This document shows, in pieces, positions 24,821-34,410 of a DNA stretch of 64,000 nucleotides (its first letter is position 1; each line of letters starts with the position of its first letter). The DNA is from Rufibacter sediminis (GTDB lineage Bacteria; Bacteroidota; Bacteroidia; Cytophagales; Hymenobacteraceae). A model generated the notes under the pieces. The model saw nothing but the letters and a program-made list of their open reading frames with translations. It was not told where the DNA came from and did no database searches. The stretch covers positions 62,001 to 126,000 of the forward strand of contig NZ_JACOAF010000030.1 of assembly GCF_014269285.1 (NCBI RefSeq), in the 5' to 3' direction. Made by a program: the position numbers and the translations under genes.

Positions 24821-24858
24821 AACCTCACACCCCGGAAGACGATCTTAGGCCTACCCAG

Positions 24859-25491
24859 ATGCAAGACCTTGATTTCCCGCTGCATTTCACCTTTGAGAAA
24901 TTCACCCTGGCCAACCGGTTACAGGTAACGGATGCTACTGGACGGGTCCTTTACCTAGTCAAGCAGATGCATTATGATGAGTTTTCTGAATCAAGCCTCC
25001 TGAATATTGATCCTTTCATAGATGAAGTAAAGATTTTCGGGAATTTCTCTGACTCAGAAGCCCTTTACATCATAAAAGCCGTGCCCTGGCAAGATTTCAC
25101 CGCCTCTTTTGGGTTTCTGGACAAAGATGGACAAGTGCTGGGGTATGTAGCCCGCTCCACGTGGGTTCCCGAACTGGCCGCGCATTATCACATATTTAAT
25201 AAGCACCTGCAAAAGGTATTCACCGTGAGAGAAGGAGCTGGTATGGTTAGGTTCAGCGATACCCTCTTTAGCAGAATCCCTTTCCTGGGATTCTTTTCAG
25301 GTTACTTTTTCAACCCGTCTTACCATGTTATCCGGCAGGATGATACCCAGGTAGCCTTACTTAAAAAACAAAAATCCTTTCTAGCGCGCAGATTCTCTGT
25401 GTACCGAGGAAACCCATTCTCAGATAGCGAGAAAGCACAGATTGTTTTGAGTTTGCTACTGATAACCATCCAGGAAAGGCTTCGTGGGTAG
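24859..25491 (+). CDS. LURP-one-related/tubby-like fold protein
   Basis: 210 residues, no signal peptide. Short strands such as FTLANRLQVTDATGRVLYLV, DGQVLGYVARSTWVPE and YHIFNKHLQKVFTVREGAGM, plus a hydrophobic hairpin IPFLGFFSGYFFNPSYHVI, recall LURP-one-related (LOR) proteins, a twelve-stranded barrel that may bind lipids. The assignment rests on pattern only. It is followed by an 18-bp terminator hairpin. Confidence 0.65.
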   Translation: MQDLDFPLHFTFEKFTLANRLQVTDATGRVLYLVKQMHYDEFSESSLLNIDPFIDEVKIFGNFSDSEALYIIKAVPWQDFTASFGFLDKDGQVLGYVARSTWVPELAAHYHIFNKHLQKVFTVREGAGMVRFSDTLFSRIPFLGFFSGYFFNPSYHVIRQDDTQVALLKKQKSFLARRFSVYRGNPFSDSEKAQIVLSLLLITIQERLRG

Positions 25492-25512
25492 CAATAGGAA
25501 TTCTCCCTTCCT

Positions 25513-25553
25513 AAAACAGAACGCCCCGCTGTAGTAGCGGGGCGTTCTGTTTT
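25513..25553. terminator. 18-bp perfect bidirectional terminator hairpin
   Basis: AAAACAGAACGCCCCGCT (25513-25530), loop GTAGT, exact complement at 25536-25553 ending in TTTT. It serves the converging genes ending at 25491 and 25601. Confidence 0.85.
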
Positions 25554-25584
25554 AAGCCTGTTTTGAGCAAATGAAGCCCAAAAC
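25549..25584. repeat. Dispersed palindrome copy
   Basis: GTTTTAAGCCTG, TTTTGAGCAAATGA, AGCCCAAAAC; overlaps the terminator's right arm and lies 16 bases beyond the lipoprotein stop at 25601. Confidence 0.65.
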
Positions 25585-25600
25585 ATCGTCTGTCTTCAAA

Positions 25601-26056
25601 CTACTGCGGAACCGTGAAACTGATACTCGCCTTGGCCGGATATTGCTCCAGCCCTTGGTTGGCTACCCTCGCCTGGATGGAGAAAGCACTGCCGCGTGCA
25701 ATGTTGGCTGGAACCTGATAGTTGAACAGCAGCGAATCGGTGCGGGTCACTTTGCTGTAGGCGGGTTTGTAGGGGCTCTCTCCTATCTTGGTTTCCTGCG
25801 TACCCATGACCATGTAAAACTGCACGTCCTTGATCTGACCCTCAGACCAAAACCGCAGGTCCATGGAAAGATCGGCACCGGGCTGTACCGCCGTGGCCGT
25901 TGGGGTTATGAGCCGGAACGTGGCAATCTTAGGCACATAGCCCAAATCTTCTTTGACGATCTCCTTCAGATCATCCATGGGGTCTTCGTCACAGGAACTG
26001 AAGGTGAAGGCAATGGCCAGTAAAGGCAGTATGAAAAGGTTACTTAGCTTCTTCAT
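25601..26056 (-). CDS. Hypothetical lipoprotein of the SusCD operon
   Basis: 151 residues. The lipoprotein signal LFILPLLAIAFTFSSCDEDP has its Cys at about 22, followed by acidic residues of the kind that direct surface export in Bacteroidota. The rest is an Ig-like strand pattern (DLSMDLRFWSEGQIKDVQFY; FSIQARVANQGLEQYP). It lies 12 bases downstream of the SusD gene and is probably a third, ligand-contacting component of that system. Confidence 0.8.
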   Translation of the reverse strand: MKKLSNLFILPLLAIAFTFSSCDEDPMDDLKEIVKEDLGYVPKIATFRLITPTATAVQPGADLSMDLRFWSEGQIKDVQFYMVMGTQETKIGESPYKPAYSKVTRTDSLLFNYQVPANIARGSAFSIQARVANQGLEQYPAKASISFTVPQ

Positions 26057-26068
26057 GATAGGCTTGAT

Positions 26069-27496
26069 TTATTGAAACAACCAAAGAACACTGGTTTGGG
26101 TAACGCCGGTGGGCAGGCAGGTATTCACACCCGGCTCTTCATCGGCTAGGTTAGACCGCTGCACCCACGGGTTGCCCGGCAACTGGTTCACTACTGGCTT
26201 TTCTAACCGTGGGTAAACGTTCTGGTCGTATTGGTAGCGGCGCATATCGGTCCAGGTCTCTATCTGCATGTACAGGGCCAGGTACTTTTGCAGCATGATG
26301 TCCTGCAAGGTTAGGGTAGTGGGAGTTAATGCCACCGCCGGATTATTCAGATAGGCGGCAATATCGGCTACCGGAACACCCACTTTGGTCATGCTGGCCT
26401 CAATGCCTCGGCGGTACGCGGCGTAAGACTCCGCGCGGTTGGTATTGAACAGCGCTTCGGCCATGATGAACTGGGTTTCAGCGTAGGTGATGAATAAGAT
26501 GGGGGCCACAGCGCGGGTATGCCAGGAGGTAGGCGTCATGCTCACGTTCACGGAAGGCTGGTCTCCCACCAAGCGCCCGGGGGTAAGCCCCACATCGGTT
26601 TGCGTAGCGGAAGCCCGGGTCATGTAAATAGGCAGACGCGGATCTGCCACGCCCTGGAATCTGCCTCCGCGGCCGCTCAGTAAATCCACCACGTAAGAAC
26701 TCGGCTGCATGGGCTTGTTCGTAGCATTCCCCAAAAAGCCAAACCAGGGGTTAGGATTTTGCTGCTCAAAGCTTAACTGCAAATCATCGGCATTGGACCC
26801 GAAGGACGCGGCTGCCTCCTGGGCAGCGGTAGCCAGGGCGGCAGGATCTTTCTCACTCAGGTGCAGGAAATACCGGGCCCGGATGGCCTTGACGGCTTTG
26901 GTCCACTTAGCAAGGTCTCCCCCGTAGATCAGATCATTCTGCACCGTCCGCAAGGCCTGGATGGAAGGCAACGGTTGCGCCAAGTCGGCCAACGCTCCGT
27001 TGAGCAAGCCGATGATGTGCACCCGGTACAGGTCTTCCATCTTGTCATAGCACGGGTACAGATTGGCCGTGCCCTGGTTAGCCTGCGAGTAGGGCGCATC
27101 GCCGTAGATATCGGCAACGGTCATCAGGTTCAGGGCCAGCAGGGTTTTGGCAATACCCGAGTAATTGTATGCCCCCAGTTCCTCGGCCCGGTCGATCATG
27201 TCCTGCAAGGTAGGAAAGGCATCTGTGTAGAACGGAGTCCAAAGCTGATCGAACCCATAAGGCGTAAACTGACCGATGGCCTGTCCCGCCAGATACTGGG
27301 GGTATTGTGCTCCGTATTGCGCCGCGCCGTATTGGGTGTTGGCGGTAAACCGCTCCGCGGAAGGCAGCAAGGTGGGCAATGTTGCTTCCTCGGGGCTAAC
27401 CCTTCCCGGATCAGAATTTGCGTCAAGCAGATCTCCGCATGCGCCCAAAAACAGGGCGCTCAGAGCTATGGTTGTACTGTATAGTAGCTTTCTCAT
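26069..27496 (-). CDS. SusD/RagB-family outer-membrane lipoprotein
   Basis: 475 residues from the ATG at 27496 (MRKLLYSTTIALSALFLGAC, lipobox Cys at 20). The TPR-like helical SusD fold shows in NDLIYGGDLAKWTKAVKAIR and PILFITYAETQFIMAEALFN. It caps the neighbouring TonB-dependent channel and captures substrate at the cell surface. It starts 4 bases after the SusC stop codon. No carbohydrate-active enzyme or peptidase lies alongside, so the substrate is unknown. Confidence 0.93.
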   Translation of the reverse strand: MRKLLYSTTIALSALFLGACGDLLDANSDPGRVSPEEATLPTLLPSAERFTANTQYGAAQYGAQYPQYLAGQAIGQFTPYGFDQLWTPFYTDAFPTLQDMIDRAEELGAYNYSGIAKTLLALNLMTVADIYGDAPYSQANQGTANLYPCYDKMEDLYRVHIIGLLNGALADLAQPLPSIQALRTVQNDLIYGGDLAKWTKAVKAIRARYFLHLSEKDPAALATAAQEAAASFGSNADDLQLSFEQQNPNPWFGFLGNATNKPMQPSSYVVDLLSGRGGRFQGVADPRLPIYMTRASATQTDVGLTPGRLVGDQPSVNVSMTPTSWHTRAVAPILFITYAETQFIMAEALFNTNRAESYAAYRRGIEASMTKVGVPVADIAAYLNNPAVALTPTTLTLQDIMLQKYLALYMQIETWTDMRRYQYDQNVYPRLEKPVVNQLPGNPWVQRSNLADEEPGVNTCLPTGVTQTSVLWLFQ

Positions 27497-27500
27497 AAGA

Positions 27501-30500
27501 TTAAAAAGTGACGTTAAGGCCAAAATACACGCTTCTGGTGGCCGGAATGTTGGTACCCACATACCCAAAGATGTTACTTCCTGGTCCGTAAGCACTCTGC
27601 TCTGGGTCAAAGCCCACGAAAGGCGACGTCATCCAGAGGTTGTTACCGGTCACGGAGGCAGTCACGTTGGTGAAAGGCGTTTTGCTGAGCAAGGTCTTGG
27701 GCAGGCTGTAGCTTAAACTCACGTTCTGCAGGCGCAGCACGCTGGCATCCTGAAATCCGTTGAATTCTTTCGCTAACCGGTACCGGAACGTCTGGCTGTA
27801 AAAATTAGGAACGTCAATCACTACCGGAGTGGTATTCTCCACCCAAACCGGCGCTTCTACGGTACCCGTGTTGGTGACGCCATCAAAGACCACCAGGCGG
27901 TTGCGCCATTCGGTTTCTGCTCCGGTTGGTGCCTCACCACCAGCAGATCCGTACCGCATCCGGCGGTTGATGTCAAACGCTTCGCCGCCTTTGCGGAAAT
28001 TGAACAGGAAACTGAAAGAAAAATTCTTGAAGCTGAAGCTGTTGTTCCAGCCGCCTTCAAAGTCAGGGAAAGCATTCCCGATGTGCGTATCCTGGGCAAG
28101 CGGGGTTCCTTTCCAGTTGTTGTTCACATCCGGATACCCATTCAGAATCACCAGTCGGCCGTTGGCCGGATCACCGGGCGCGTTGACGCGGCTCAGTTCC
28201 CAACCATACCAGTCACCGGGTCTGCCGCCGGTCTGGATGCGTTGTTTCACCCAAGGTGACTCGGGTTGGAACGTGATCACGTCCACTCCTTCGGGCATGC
28301 TGATCACTTTACTGCGCAGGCGGGTAAAGTTGAGGATACTGTTCCAGGTGAAATCTCCGGCTTTCAGTACTTCGGCATCTAACACCAGCTCCAAAACCTT
28401 GTTCTGGATTTCACCGGCATTGGTAACAAAGGTGGTGAAACCGGTGGGCCGGCTGGTAGGCACGGGAACAATCTGGTCCACGGAGTTCTGGATGGCGTAG
28501 TTGGCATCAACTTTCAGGCGGTTCCCCAGGAAAGCCAGCTCAAGACCCATCTCAATTCCTTTGGTGCGCTCTGGCCGCAGGGTCTCTGAACCGATGATCT
28601 CACTTCTCCGGATTCCGGCAACGCCCAGAAACGGCGTCTGCGTGCTGTAGTGATTCCCCAGCAGATAAGGAGCGGCATCTTTGCCCACCTCGGCGTAAGA
28701 AGCGCGCAGCTTTCCGTAATTGAAGAACCGGTTCTGGGAAAGCCCCAACGTCTCACTGAAAATGTACGCCAAACTCACCGACGGGTAGAAGAAAGACCGG
28801 TTGTTTACCGGCAGAGTAGACGACCAGTCATTGCGGCCGGTCACGTTCAAAAATACGGTCTCTTTATAATTCAGCTTAGCGTCACCAAACGCCCCAATGA
28901 TGTTGCGCTCCGTAGGGAAAGACCGCACCGTGTATTGCCCCAGGTTGTTCACGCTGTTGAAATCGGGCAGAATGAAGTTGGTACCAGACCCGGTAATATC
29001 CGTGCTGTTAATCATGGTCACCTGGTTACCCAAGGAAACAGTCAGCCCGAAATTCTCACTGAGCTGCCGTTCCCCGGTTAGCAACAAGTTGCTGTTAATT
29101 TCCTGATAAGTGAGAGTTTGCTCAGAAATGCTCCCCCGGCTGGTAGCGGCAATCAGGACGGTAGGGCGGGAGATGCCCCGGCGTTGGTTGCTGTAGTAGT
29201 CTATCCCGGCCCGGTAATCCAAGGAGAGCCAGTCGGTGAACTTGTAGTTAAGCCCCATGTTCCCGATAATCCTGTTCAGGTCTTCTTCCTGGTACGCGTT
29301 CTCCGCAAAGAAGAATGGATTATCCAACTGCGTGGAGTACCGGAACTGGCTGCCGTCAGGGTTGAGGATGTTGTTCATGTCTACATCCGGCGCGTAGCGC
29401 GAGGCATAGGAAATCACCCCGGAACCACCGGTCCCGCTACGCGGATTGGTGCCGTTGGAGTTGATGAAATTGGCCGATCCGTCTAACTTCAACCGGTCAG
29501 AGGTTTTCAAGGACCCGGCAATTTTAACGGTGGTGCGGTCAAAATCTGAATTAGGCACCACGCCGGTCTGGTCTAAGCGGCCCAAAGAACCATAAAAGGT
29601 GGCCTGCTCCGTACCGCCTGAGAAAGATAAGTTGTTCTGGTACTGGTGCCCGGTTCTGAAAATCTGATCCCATTGGTCATACACCTGCTCGCCGGCCGGA
29701 ATGGGCGGACCATCGGCGCGGTAATCAGTGGGGTTGTAGATCCCGTTGAAGCCACGACCGTACCGCTCCTGCATAGGCGGCGTGCGGTACACCTCATCCA
29801 CGCTGGCGGAAGTACGGAAGTTGAAGGTAGTTTTACCCGCCTGCCCGGATTTGGTGGTGATGATCACCGCTCCATTGGAAGCCCGAAGTCCGTACAACGC
29901 CGAAGCAGCCGGACCTTTCAGCACCGAGATGGACGCGATGTCATCGGGGTTGATGTCTGCGAAACGGTTGGTGTTGGAGAAGGTATCACCCCCGCGTCCG
30001 CCGGTTAAATTGGTCTCGTTACTGATCGGAATTCCGTCTACCACAAACAGCGGCTGGTTGTTAGCACTGGGGTTAAGCGAGTTGATTCCGCGGATGACAA
30101 TCGTGGCCCCGGCCCCGGGAGCACCACCGGCACTCTGGATACTCACCCCGGCTACCCTGCCCCGTAACGCATTCAACGCATTGGGTTGGTTGGTTTCCTG
30201 AATCAGCTCAGCATCTACCTGCTGCACCGCATAGGTAAGCGCCTTACTTTTTTCTTCTCGTCCAAAGGAAGTCACCACAATTTCATCTAACGTACGGGCA
30301 TCTTCCTTCAGGCCTATGTTGATGGTTTGCTGGTTGCCTACGGGAACTTCCCGGGTCTCGTACCCTATAAAAGAGAAAACCAGGGTGGAGTTTGGACCAG
30401 CCACTGAAATGGAGAAGTCGCCATTCGCTCCCGTAGACACCCCGTTGGTGGGGTTCCCTTTTTCCAGCACGGTCACCCCTGCAAGTCCTTCCGATGAACT

Positions 30501-30590
30501 TCCGGAAGTAACCCGCCCTGTGATCCTGCTTTGGCCATAGGAACTTAATCCTCCCATGAGCATGCACAAAATGAGTAGATATTTCATCAT
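27501..30590 (-). CDS. SusC/RagA-family TonB-dependent outer-membrane channel
   Basis: 1029 residues from the ATG at 30590 (alternative ATG one codon later). The signal peptide LILCMLMGGLSSYGQ is followed by a carboxypeptidase-D-like domain (ITGRVTSGSSSEGLAGVTVL, about 20-105). A plug domain follows (NALRGRVAGVSIQSAGG; LFVVDGIPISNETNL), then the large barrel ending in VYFGLNVTF. It imports a bulky nutrient using TonB energy, together with the SusD lipoprotein. Confidence 0.95.
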   Translation of the reverse strand: MMKYLLILCMLMGGLSSYGQSRITGRVTSGSSSEGLAGVTVLEKGNPTNGVSTGANGDFSISVAGPNSTLVFSFIGYETREVPVGNQQTINIGLKEDARTLDEIVVTSFGREEKSKALTYAVQQVDAELIQETNQPNALNALRGRVAGVSIQSAGGAPGAGATIVIRGINSLNPSANNQPLFVVDGIPISNETNLTGGRGGDTFSNTNRFADINPDDIASISVLKGPAASALYGLRASNGAVIITTKSGQAGKTTFNFRTSASVDEVYRTPPMQERYGRGFNGIYNPTDYRADGPPIPAGEQVYDQWDQIFRTGHQYQNNLSFSGGTEQATFYGSLGRLDQTGVVPNSDFDRTTVKIAGSLKTSDRLKLDGSANFINSNGTNPRSGTGGSGVISYASRYAPDVDMNNILNPDGSQFRYSTQLDNPFFFAENAYQEEDLNRIIGNMGLNYKFTDWLSLDYRAGIDYYSNQRRGISRPTVLIAATSRGSISEQTLTYQEINSNLLLTGERQLSENFGLTVSLGNQVTMINSTDITGSGTNFILPDFNSVNNLGQYTVRSFPTERNIIGAFGDAKLNYKETVFLNVTGRNDWSSTLPVNNRSFFYPSVSLAYIFSETLGLSQNRFFNYGKLRASYAEVGKDAAPYLLGNHYSTQTPFLGVAGIRRSEIIGSETLRPERTKGIEMGLELAFLGNRLKVDANYAIQNSVDQIVPVPTSRPTGFTTFVTNAGEIQNKVLELVLDAEVLKAGDFTWNSILNFTRLRSKVISMPEGVDVITFQPESPWVKQRIQTGGRPGDWYGWELSRVNAPGDPANGRLVILNGYPDVNNNWKGTPLAQDTHIGNAFPDFEGGWNNSFSFKNFSFSFLFNFRKGGEAFDINRRMRYGSAGGEAPTGAETEWRNRLVVFDGVTNTGTVEAPVWVENTTPVVIDVPNFYSQTFRYRLAKEFNGFQDASVLRLQNVSLSYSLPKTLLSKTPFTNVTASVTGNNLWMTSPFVGFDPEQSAYGPGSNIFGYVGTNIPATRSVYFGLNVTF

Positions 30591-30601
30591 AGTTCTTGTG
30601 T

Positions 30602-30642
30602 GTGTTAATCTATGGCTCAAAGTAATTACAAAAATCGCAAAC
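30602..30642 (-). promoter_or_regulatory. Possible promoter of the SusCD operon
   Basis: The reverse strand has TTG, 16 bases, then TTACTTTG (30618-30625), one mismatch from TAnnTTTG, 28 bases before the start. Confidence 0.35.
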
Positions 30643-30756
30643 AAGACAGCTATACAGCTGCATTATTAAACAATATTTAATTTTTTATTCATCTCTGCGC
30701 GACTTTTTAAAAATTCAGCCTAATACTGACCTTGAGGACTGCCGATGGATAATCAA

Positions 30757-30810
30757 CCCCTTAAAAACAGAAAACCCCGCCAACTGACGGGGTTTTCTGT
30801 TTTTAAGGGG
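30757..30810. terminator. 23-bp perfect hairpin terminator
   Basis: 30757-30779 pairs exactly with 30788-30810 across an 8-base loop. It contains A- and T-runs on the outer sides and probably ends the minus-strand acyl-CoA dehydrogenase transcript. Confidence 0.8.
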
Positions 30811-30834
30811 TTTTGCCCAAAACAGGGCTAAAAC
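30799..30834. repeat. Dispersed palindrome copy
   Basis: GTTTTTAAGGGG, centre TTTTGCCCAAAA, CAGGGCTAAAAC; its left arm is shared with the right arm of the terminator at 30757-30810. Confidence 0.65.
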
Positions 30835-30888
30835 GCTCTTTCAAAATTCAAGGCTAAGTCTTTCGACTTATGTCTTGAATCTTGCGTC

Positions 30889-32676
30889 TTAGTAAACAAA
30901 CTCGTTCGCTTTGATCATATCAGCGGCGATGCGGCGGCGGGCTTCTTTGGTGTTGAACGGCTCCAGTTTGGTGAAGCGCTTCAAACCGATCAATAGTAGC
31001 TTTTGCTCATCGCCGGGCTCACTCATGGCGGCCAACGCTTCTTTTCCGGCTTTGTTGATGCGGTCAGCGGCGTCATTGATGACTACGCGTACCATGTCCA
31101 GCTGGCGGGCGTGGGCTTCTTCGCCGTCCCGCATTACCAGTTTCTCCACACGCAGCAGAGCAGATTCCGTGATGTAGGTCTGGATGGCCATATCCGCGAT
31201 GTACATCAACACTTCCTGCTCTTTGTCCAGGGTCATCATGAACTTCTGCACGGCGGTACCGGCGGTCATGAGCACGGCTTTCTTGAACTTCTGCACGGCT
31301 TTCTTCTCGTACGCAAACAGCGTGGTGTCTTCATCGCCGAAGTCTGGAATTTCCATCAGCTCCTGTTGCACGGCGGCGGCAGGTCCCATCAAATCCAGTT
31401 CGCCTTTCATGGCTTTCTTCAAGACCATGTCCACGATGAGCATGCGGTTGATTTCGTTGGTACCTTCAAAGATGCGGTTGATACGGGCATCGCGGTACGC
31501 GCGGTCCATGGGGTAATCAGCGGAGAAGCCGTAGCCACCGTAGATCTGCACGCCTTCGTCTACCACGTAATCCAGCACCTCGGAACTGTCTACTTTCAGG
31601 ATAGCGGCTTCTACGGCAAACTCACGGGCTGCTTCCAGCACAGCTTCGTTGTAGCTTTTGCCAGCGGCCAATAATTCCTGCTCTTTCTGGTGGATGTCGT
31701 GCCCAGCGCGGTACAGCGCAGATTCCACCGCGAAGATGCGGATGGCCTGCTCAGCTAATTTATGACGGATGGCCCCAAACTTGGAGATCGGAATTTTGAA
31801 CTGGATGCGCTCATTGGCATATTTCACTGACAGATCAGCTACGCTCTTACAAGCGCCCAAACAAGCTGCCGCCAGTTTAATCCGGCCGATGTTGAGGATG
31901 TTGAACGCGATCAAGTGCCCTCTTCCAATCTCGCCCAGCACGTTTTCTTTCGGCACTTTGCAGTCCGTGAAGAACACCTGGCGCGTGGAAGAACCTTTGA
32001 TGCCCATTTTGTGCTCCTCGTTGCCCAGGCTCAACCCTTCGGCGCCTTTCTCCACGATGAAGCCCGTGAATTTATCGCCGTCTACCTGCGCGAACACGAT
32101 GAACACATCGGCGAAACCCGCGTTCGTAATCCACATTTTCTGGCCATTCAGGATGTAGTTTTCGCCATCCACGTCCAGCACCGCCTTGGTTTTAGCGGCC
32201 AGCGCGTCTGATCCGGAACCCGGCTCGGTTAAGCAGTAAGACGAGGACCACTCGCCGGTGGCCAGTTTGGGAATGTACTTGGCTTTCTGCTCCTCTGTCC
32301 CGAAGTACAGGATAGGCAGCGTTCCAATACCCGTGTGCGCCGCGAAGGCTACCGGGAACGAGTGCCCCGGACCAACTGACTCCGTTACCAGCAGAGACGA
32401 GTTGAAGTCCATGTTCAGGCCACCGTACTGCTCTGGTATGGCTACGCCGAACAAGCCTAAATCCCCGGCCTTTTTCATGAGGCCTTCCATCAGGCCTTCC
32501 TCGTGGTTGTCCAGACGTTCTACCAACGGATGCACCTCGGTTTGCACAAACTGCTGGGCCGTTTCGGCCATCATGCGCTGCTCCTCAGAAAAATCCTCGG
32601 GCGTGAAAATATCTGCGGCGTTGGTTTCCTTGATGATGAACTCACCGCCTTTTAAGGTTTTGCTTGTAGTTTCCAT
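30889..32676 (-). CDS. Acyl-CoA dehydrogenase (long-chain type)
   Basis: 595 residues, longer than the 380-residue ACADs because of a C-terminal helical extension, as in VLCAD/ACAD9-like and many Bacteroidota enzymes. FAD and substrate motifs are YCLTEPGSGSDALAAKTKAV and MWITNAGFADVFIVFAQVDG. YGGYGFSADYPMDRAYRDAR and IFEGTNEINRMLIV close the core, with the usual catalytic Glu region. It catalyses the first step of fatty-acid beta-oxidation. It lies 107 bases after the thiolase. Confidence 0.93.
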   Translation of the reverse strand: METTSKTLKGGEFIIKETNAADIFTPEDFSEEQRMMAETAQQFVQTEVHPLVERLDNHEEGLMEGLMKKAGDLGLFGVAIPEQYGGLNMDFNSSLLVTESVGPGHSFPVAFAAHTGIGTLPILYFGTEEQKAKYIPKLATGEWSSSYCLTEPGSGSDALAAKTKAVLDVDGENYILNGQKMWITNAGFADVFIVFAQVDGDKFTGFIVEKGAEGLSLGNEEHKMGIKGSSTRQVFFTDCKVPKENVLGEIGRGHLIAFNILNIGRIKLAAACLGACKSVADLSVKYANERIQFKIPISKFGAIRHKLAEQAIRIFAVESALYRAGHDIHQKEQELLAAGKSYNEAVLEAAREFAVEAAILKVDSSEVLDYVVDEGVQIYGGYGFSADYPMDRAYRDARINRIFEGTNEINRMLIVDMVLKKAMKGELDLMGPAAAVQQELMEIPDFGDEDTTLFAYEKKAVQKFKKAVLMTAGTAVQKFMMTLDKEQEVLMYIADMAIQTYITESALLRVEKLVMRDGEEAHARQLDMVRVVINDAADRINKAGKEALAAMSEPGDEQKLLLIGLKRFTKLEPFNTKEARRRIAADMIKANEFVY

Positions 32677-32740
32677 ATGTATAAGACTTTAGATTCTAGT
32701 AGGTTGATGTAGTCTCTTCCTTCAAAACAAGAGCAAACCC

Positions 32741-32778
32741 CGCTTTTGGCTCGTTTTTGTAAAAGCAGGCCAAAAGCG
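32741..32778. repeat. Dispersed palindrome copy
   Basis: CGCTTTTGGCTCG, TTTTTGTAAAA, GCAGGCCAAAAGCG; 5 bases beyond the thiolase stop, inside the presumed operon. Confidence 0.7.
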
Positions 32779-32783
32779 GAAGC

Positions 32784-33962
32784 TTATTTCAAAAACTCAT
32801 AGATACCGGCCACTCCCTGGCCACCGCCTACGCAGGCCGTCACCATGCCGTATTTCTTGTTCATGCGGCGCAGATCACTGAAGAGCTGCACGCTCAGTTT
32901 GGCACCGGTACAGCCTAGCGGGTGACCCAAGGCGATGGCCCCTCCGTTCGGGTTAAGTCTGTCTGGATCAATGCCTAATTCACGCATCACCGCAATGGAC
33001 TGGGAGGCGAAGGCCTCGTTCATTTCAATGATGTCGATGTCCTGCAGGTTCATGCCAGCGTTCTTCAAAGCGCGTGGAATGGCTTTCACCGGGCCCATGC
33101 CCATGATGCGCGGGTCCACGCCTTCGGCGGCGTAAGACACCAGACGGGCGATGGGTTCAATGTTCAGCTCTTTGACCATGCGTTCGCTCATCACAATCAC
33201 GAAGGCGGCACCATCTGAGGTCTGCGAGGAGTTACCAGCCGTTACGCTTCCGTTAGCAGCGAATACGGGACGAAGTTTGGCCAGTTTCTCAATGGAGGTA
33301 TCGGCGCGCGGACCTTCATCGGTGTCTACCACGTAGGAGCGGGTTTTCTTTTTGCCGTTCTCGTCCAGGAAAGTCTCTTCCACGGTGATAGGCACAATCT
33401 GGTCTTTGAACCGACCTTCTTCAATGGCCCGGATGGCTTTCTGGTGCGAGGCAAAGGCGAATGCATCCTGGTCTTCGCGGCTAACCTTGAAGTCATTGGC
33501 TACGGCCTCGGCGGTCAAGCCCATGCTCAGATAATATTCAGGGTGTTCTTTCGCGATTTTGTAGTTCGGCGCGGTTTTCCAGCCCACCACCGGCACCAGG
33601 CTCATAGACTCGGCCCCTCCGGCGATGATACAATCGGCCATGCCGGACTGAATCTTGAAAGACGCGGTGGCGATGGTCTCAATACCAGAGCCGCAGTAGC
33701 GGTTCATGATGGCACCGGGAACGTTGATGGGCAGGGACAGCAGGGAAATCATGCGTCCCATCTGGAGGCCTTGCTCCGCCTCGGGCACCGCGTTTCCTAC
33801 CAACAGGTCATCTACGCGGGCGGGGTCCAATTGCGGCACCGAGGCCAGCAGATGCTTGATCACATCGGCGGCCAGATCATCGGGCCGGGTGAAACGGAAT
33901 ACTCCGCGGGGCGCTTTCCCCACGGCGGTCCTGAATCCGGCAACTATATAGGCAGTTTGCAT
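32784..33962 (-). CDS. Acetyl-CoA C-acyltransferase (thiolase)
   Basis: 392 residues. NRYCGSGIETIATA holds the acyl-accepting cysteine (about C90). GGAIALGHPLGCTGAK supplies the catalytic histidine and VTACVGGGQGVAGI the second cysteine. It performs the last, thiolytic step of beta-oxidation, matching the acyl-CoA dehydrogenase and the fused hydratase/dehydrogenase on the same strand. Confidence 0.95.
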   Translation of the reverse strand: MQTAYIVAGFRTAVGKAPRGVFRFTRPDDLAADVIKHLLASVPQLDPARVDDLLVGNAVPEAEQGLQMGRMISLLSLPINVPGAIMNRYCGSGIETIATASFKIQSGMADCIIAGGAESMSLVPVVGWKTAPNYKIAKEHPEYYLSMGLTAEAVANDFKVSREDQDAFAFASHQKAIRAIEEGRFKDQIVPITVEETFLDENGKKKTRSYVVDTDEGPRADTSIEKLAKLRPVFAANGSVTAGNSSQTSDGAAFVIVMSERMVKELNIEPIARLVSYAAEGVDPRIMGMGPVKAIPRALKNAGMNLQDIDIIEMNEAFASQSIAVMRELGIDPDRLNPNGGAIALGHPLGCTGAKLSVQLFSDLRRMNKKYGMVTACVGGGQGVAGIYEFLK

Positions 33963-33970
33963 TTTCTTTT

Positions 33971-34010
33971 CTGTTTTTGAGGTGTTTTTATAAAAACAAG
34001 CTGAAAACAG
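33971..34010. repeat. Dispersed palindrome copy
   Basis: CTGTTTTTGAGGTG, TTTTTATAAAAA, CAAGCTGAAAACAG; 8 bases upstream of the thiolase start codon, an unusual 5' position. Confidence 0.65.
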
Positions 34011-34060
34011 CTCTTAGTTCTCTTTTCAACTCTTACTCTCTATGAAACTCTCCACCTTTT

Positions 34061-34089
34061 TGTCATTCTGAAAGAATCTTGGTGGCAAG
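34061..34089 (+). repeat. Hairpin repeat, left end of the GIY-YIG element
   Basis: TGTCATTCTGAAAGAATCTT followed by GGTGGCAAG. It contains an internal hairpin ATTCT-GAA-AGAAT. It lies 7 bases beyond the GIY-YIG stop codon and is inverted relative to 34411-34440. Confidence 0.75.
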
Positions 34090-34096
34090 CGGTAGT

Positions 34097-34393
34097 TCAG
34101 TCGGCTATCTTCAGAAAAAGCATCTTTGGATTAATTGTTTTAATTAAAGCAACCTTCTCTTCACGGCCCATTAGCTTCAACTCTGTCTCCCGGTCAATTG
34201 CATGCTGCACAAACGAGTGCCGCTCATAGTACAGTAACTTATAACAGTAGTATCTGCCGGCAAACGTCTCTGGCTTGCCTCGATTCTCCCGGTGCTCGAA
34301 CAATCTTCGAGACAAATCATTGGTCATTCCCACGTAAAGCACTGTCTTTGTCGGGTTTGACGTGATGTAGACAAAGTAGTTATGCTGTTTCAT
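34097..34393 (-). CDS. Single-domain GIY-YIG nuclease
   Basis: 98 residues comprising only the nuclease domain (UPF0213 type). The GIY and YIG positions read FVYI (about 7-10) and LYVG (19-22). Arg29/Arg30 lie in LSRRLFEHR, and the metal-binding Glu is about E69 in DRETELK, so the active site looks intact. The family cuts DNA, but natural roles of these stand-alone forms are unclear. Inverted hairpin repeats flank the gene within 18 bases on each side. The element interrupts a beta-oxidation gene run on the same strand. Confidence 0.92.
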   Translation of the reverse strand: MKQHNYFVYITSNPTKTVLYVGMTNDLSRRLFEHRENRGKPETFAGRYYCYKLLYYERHSFVQHAIDRETELKLMGREEKVALIKTINPKMLFLKIAD

Positions 34394-34410
34394 CGCTACT
34401 GCCGTCTAGT

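Noticed and set aside
34097-34393. Homing endonuclease in an intron or intein
   Set aside because: The GIY-YIG gene is intergenic with intact flanking genes; there is no split host gene or intron structure.
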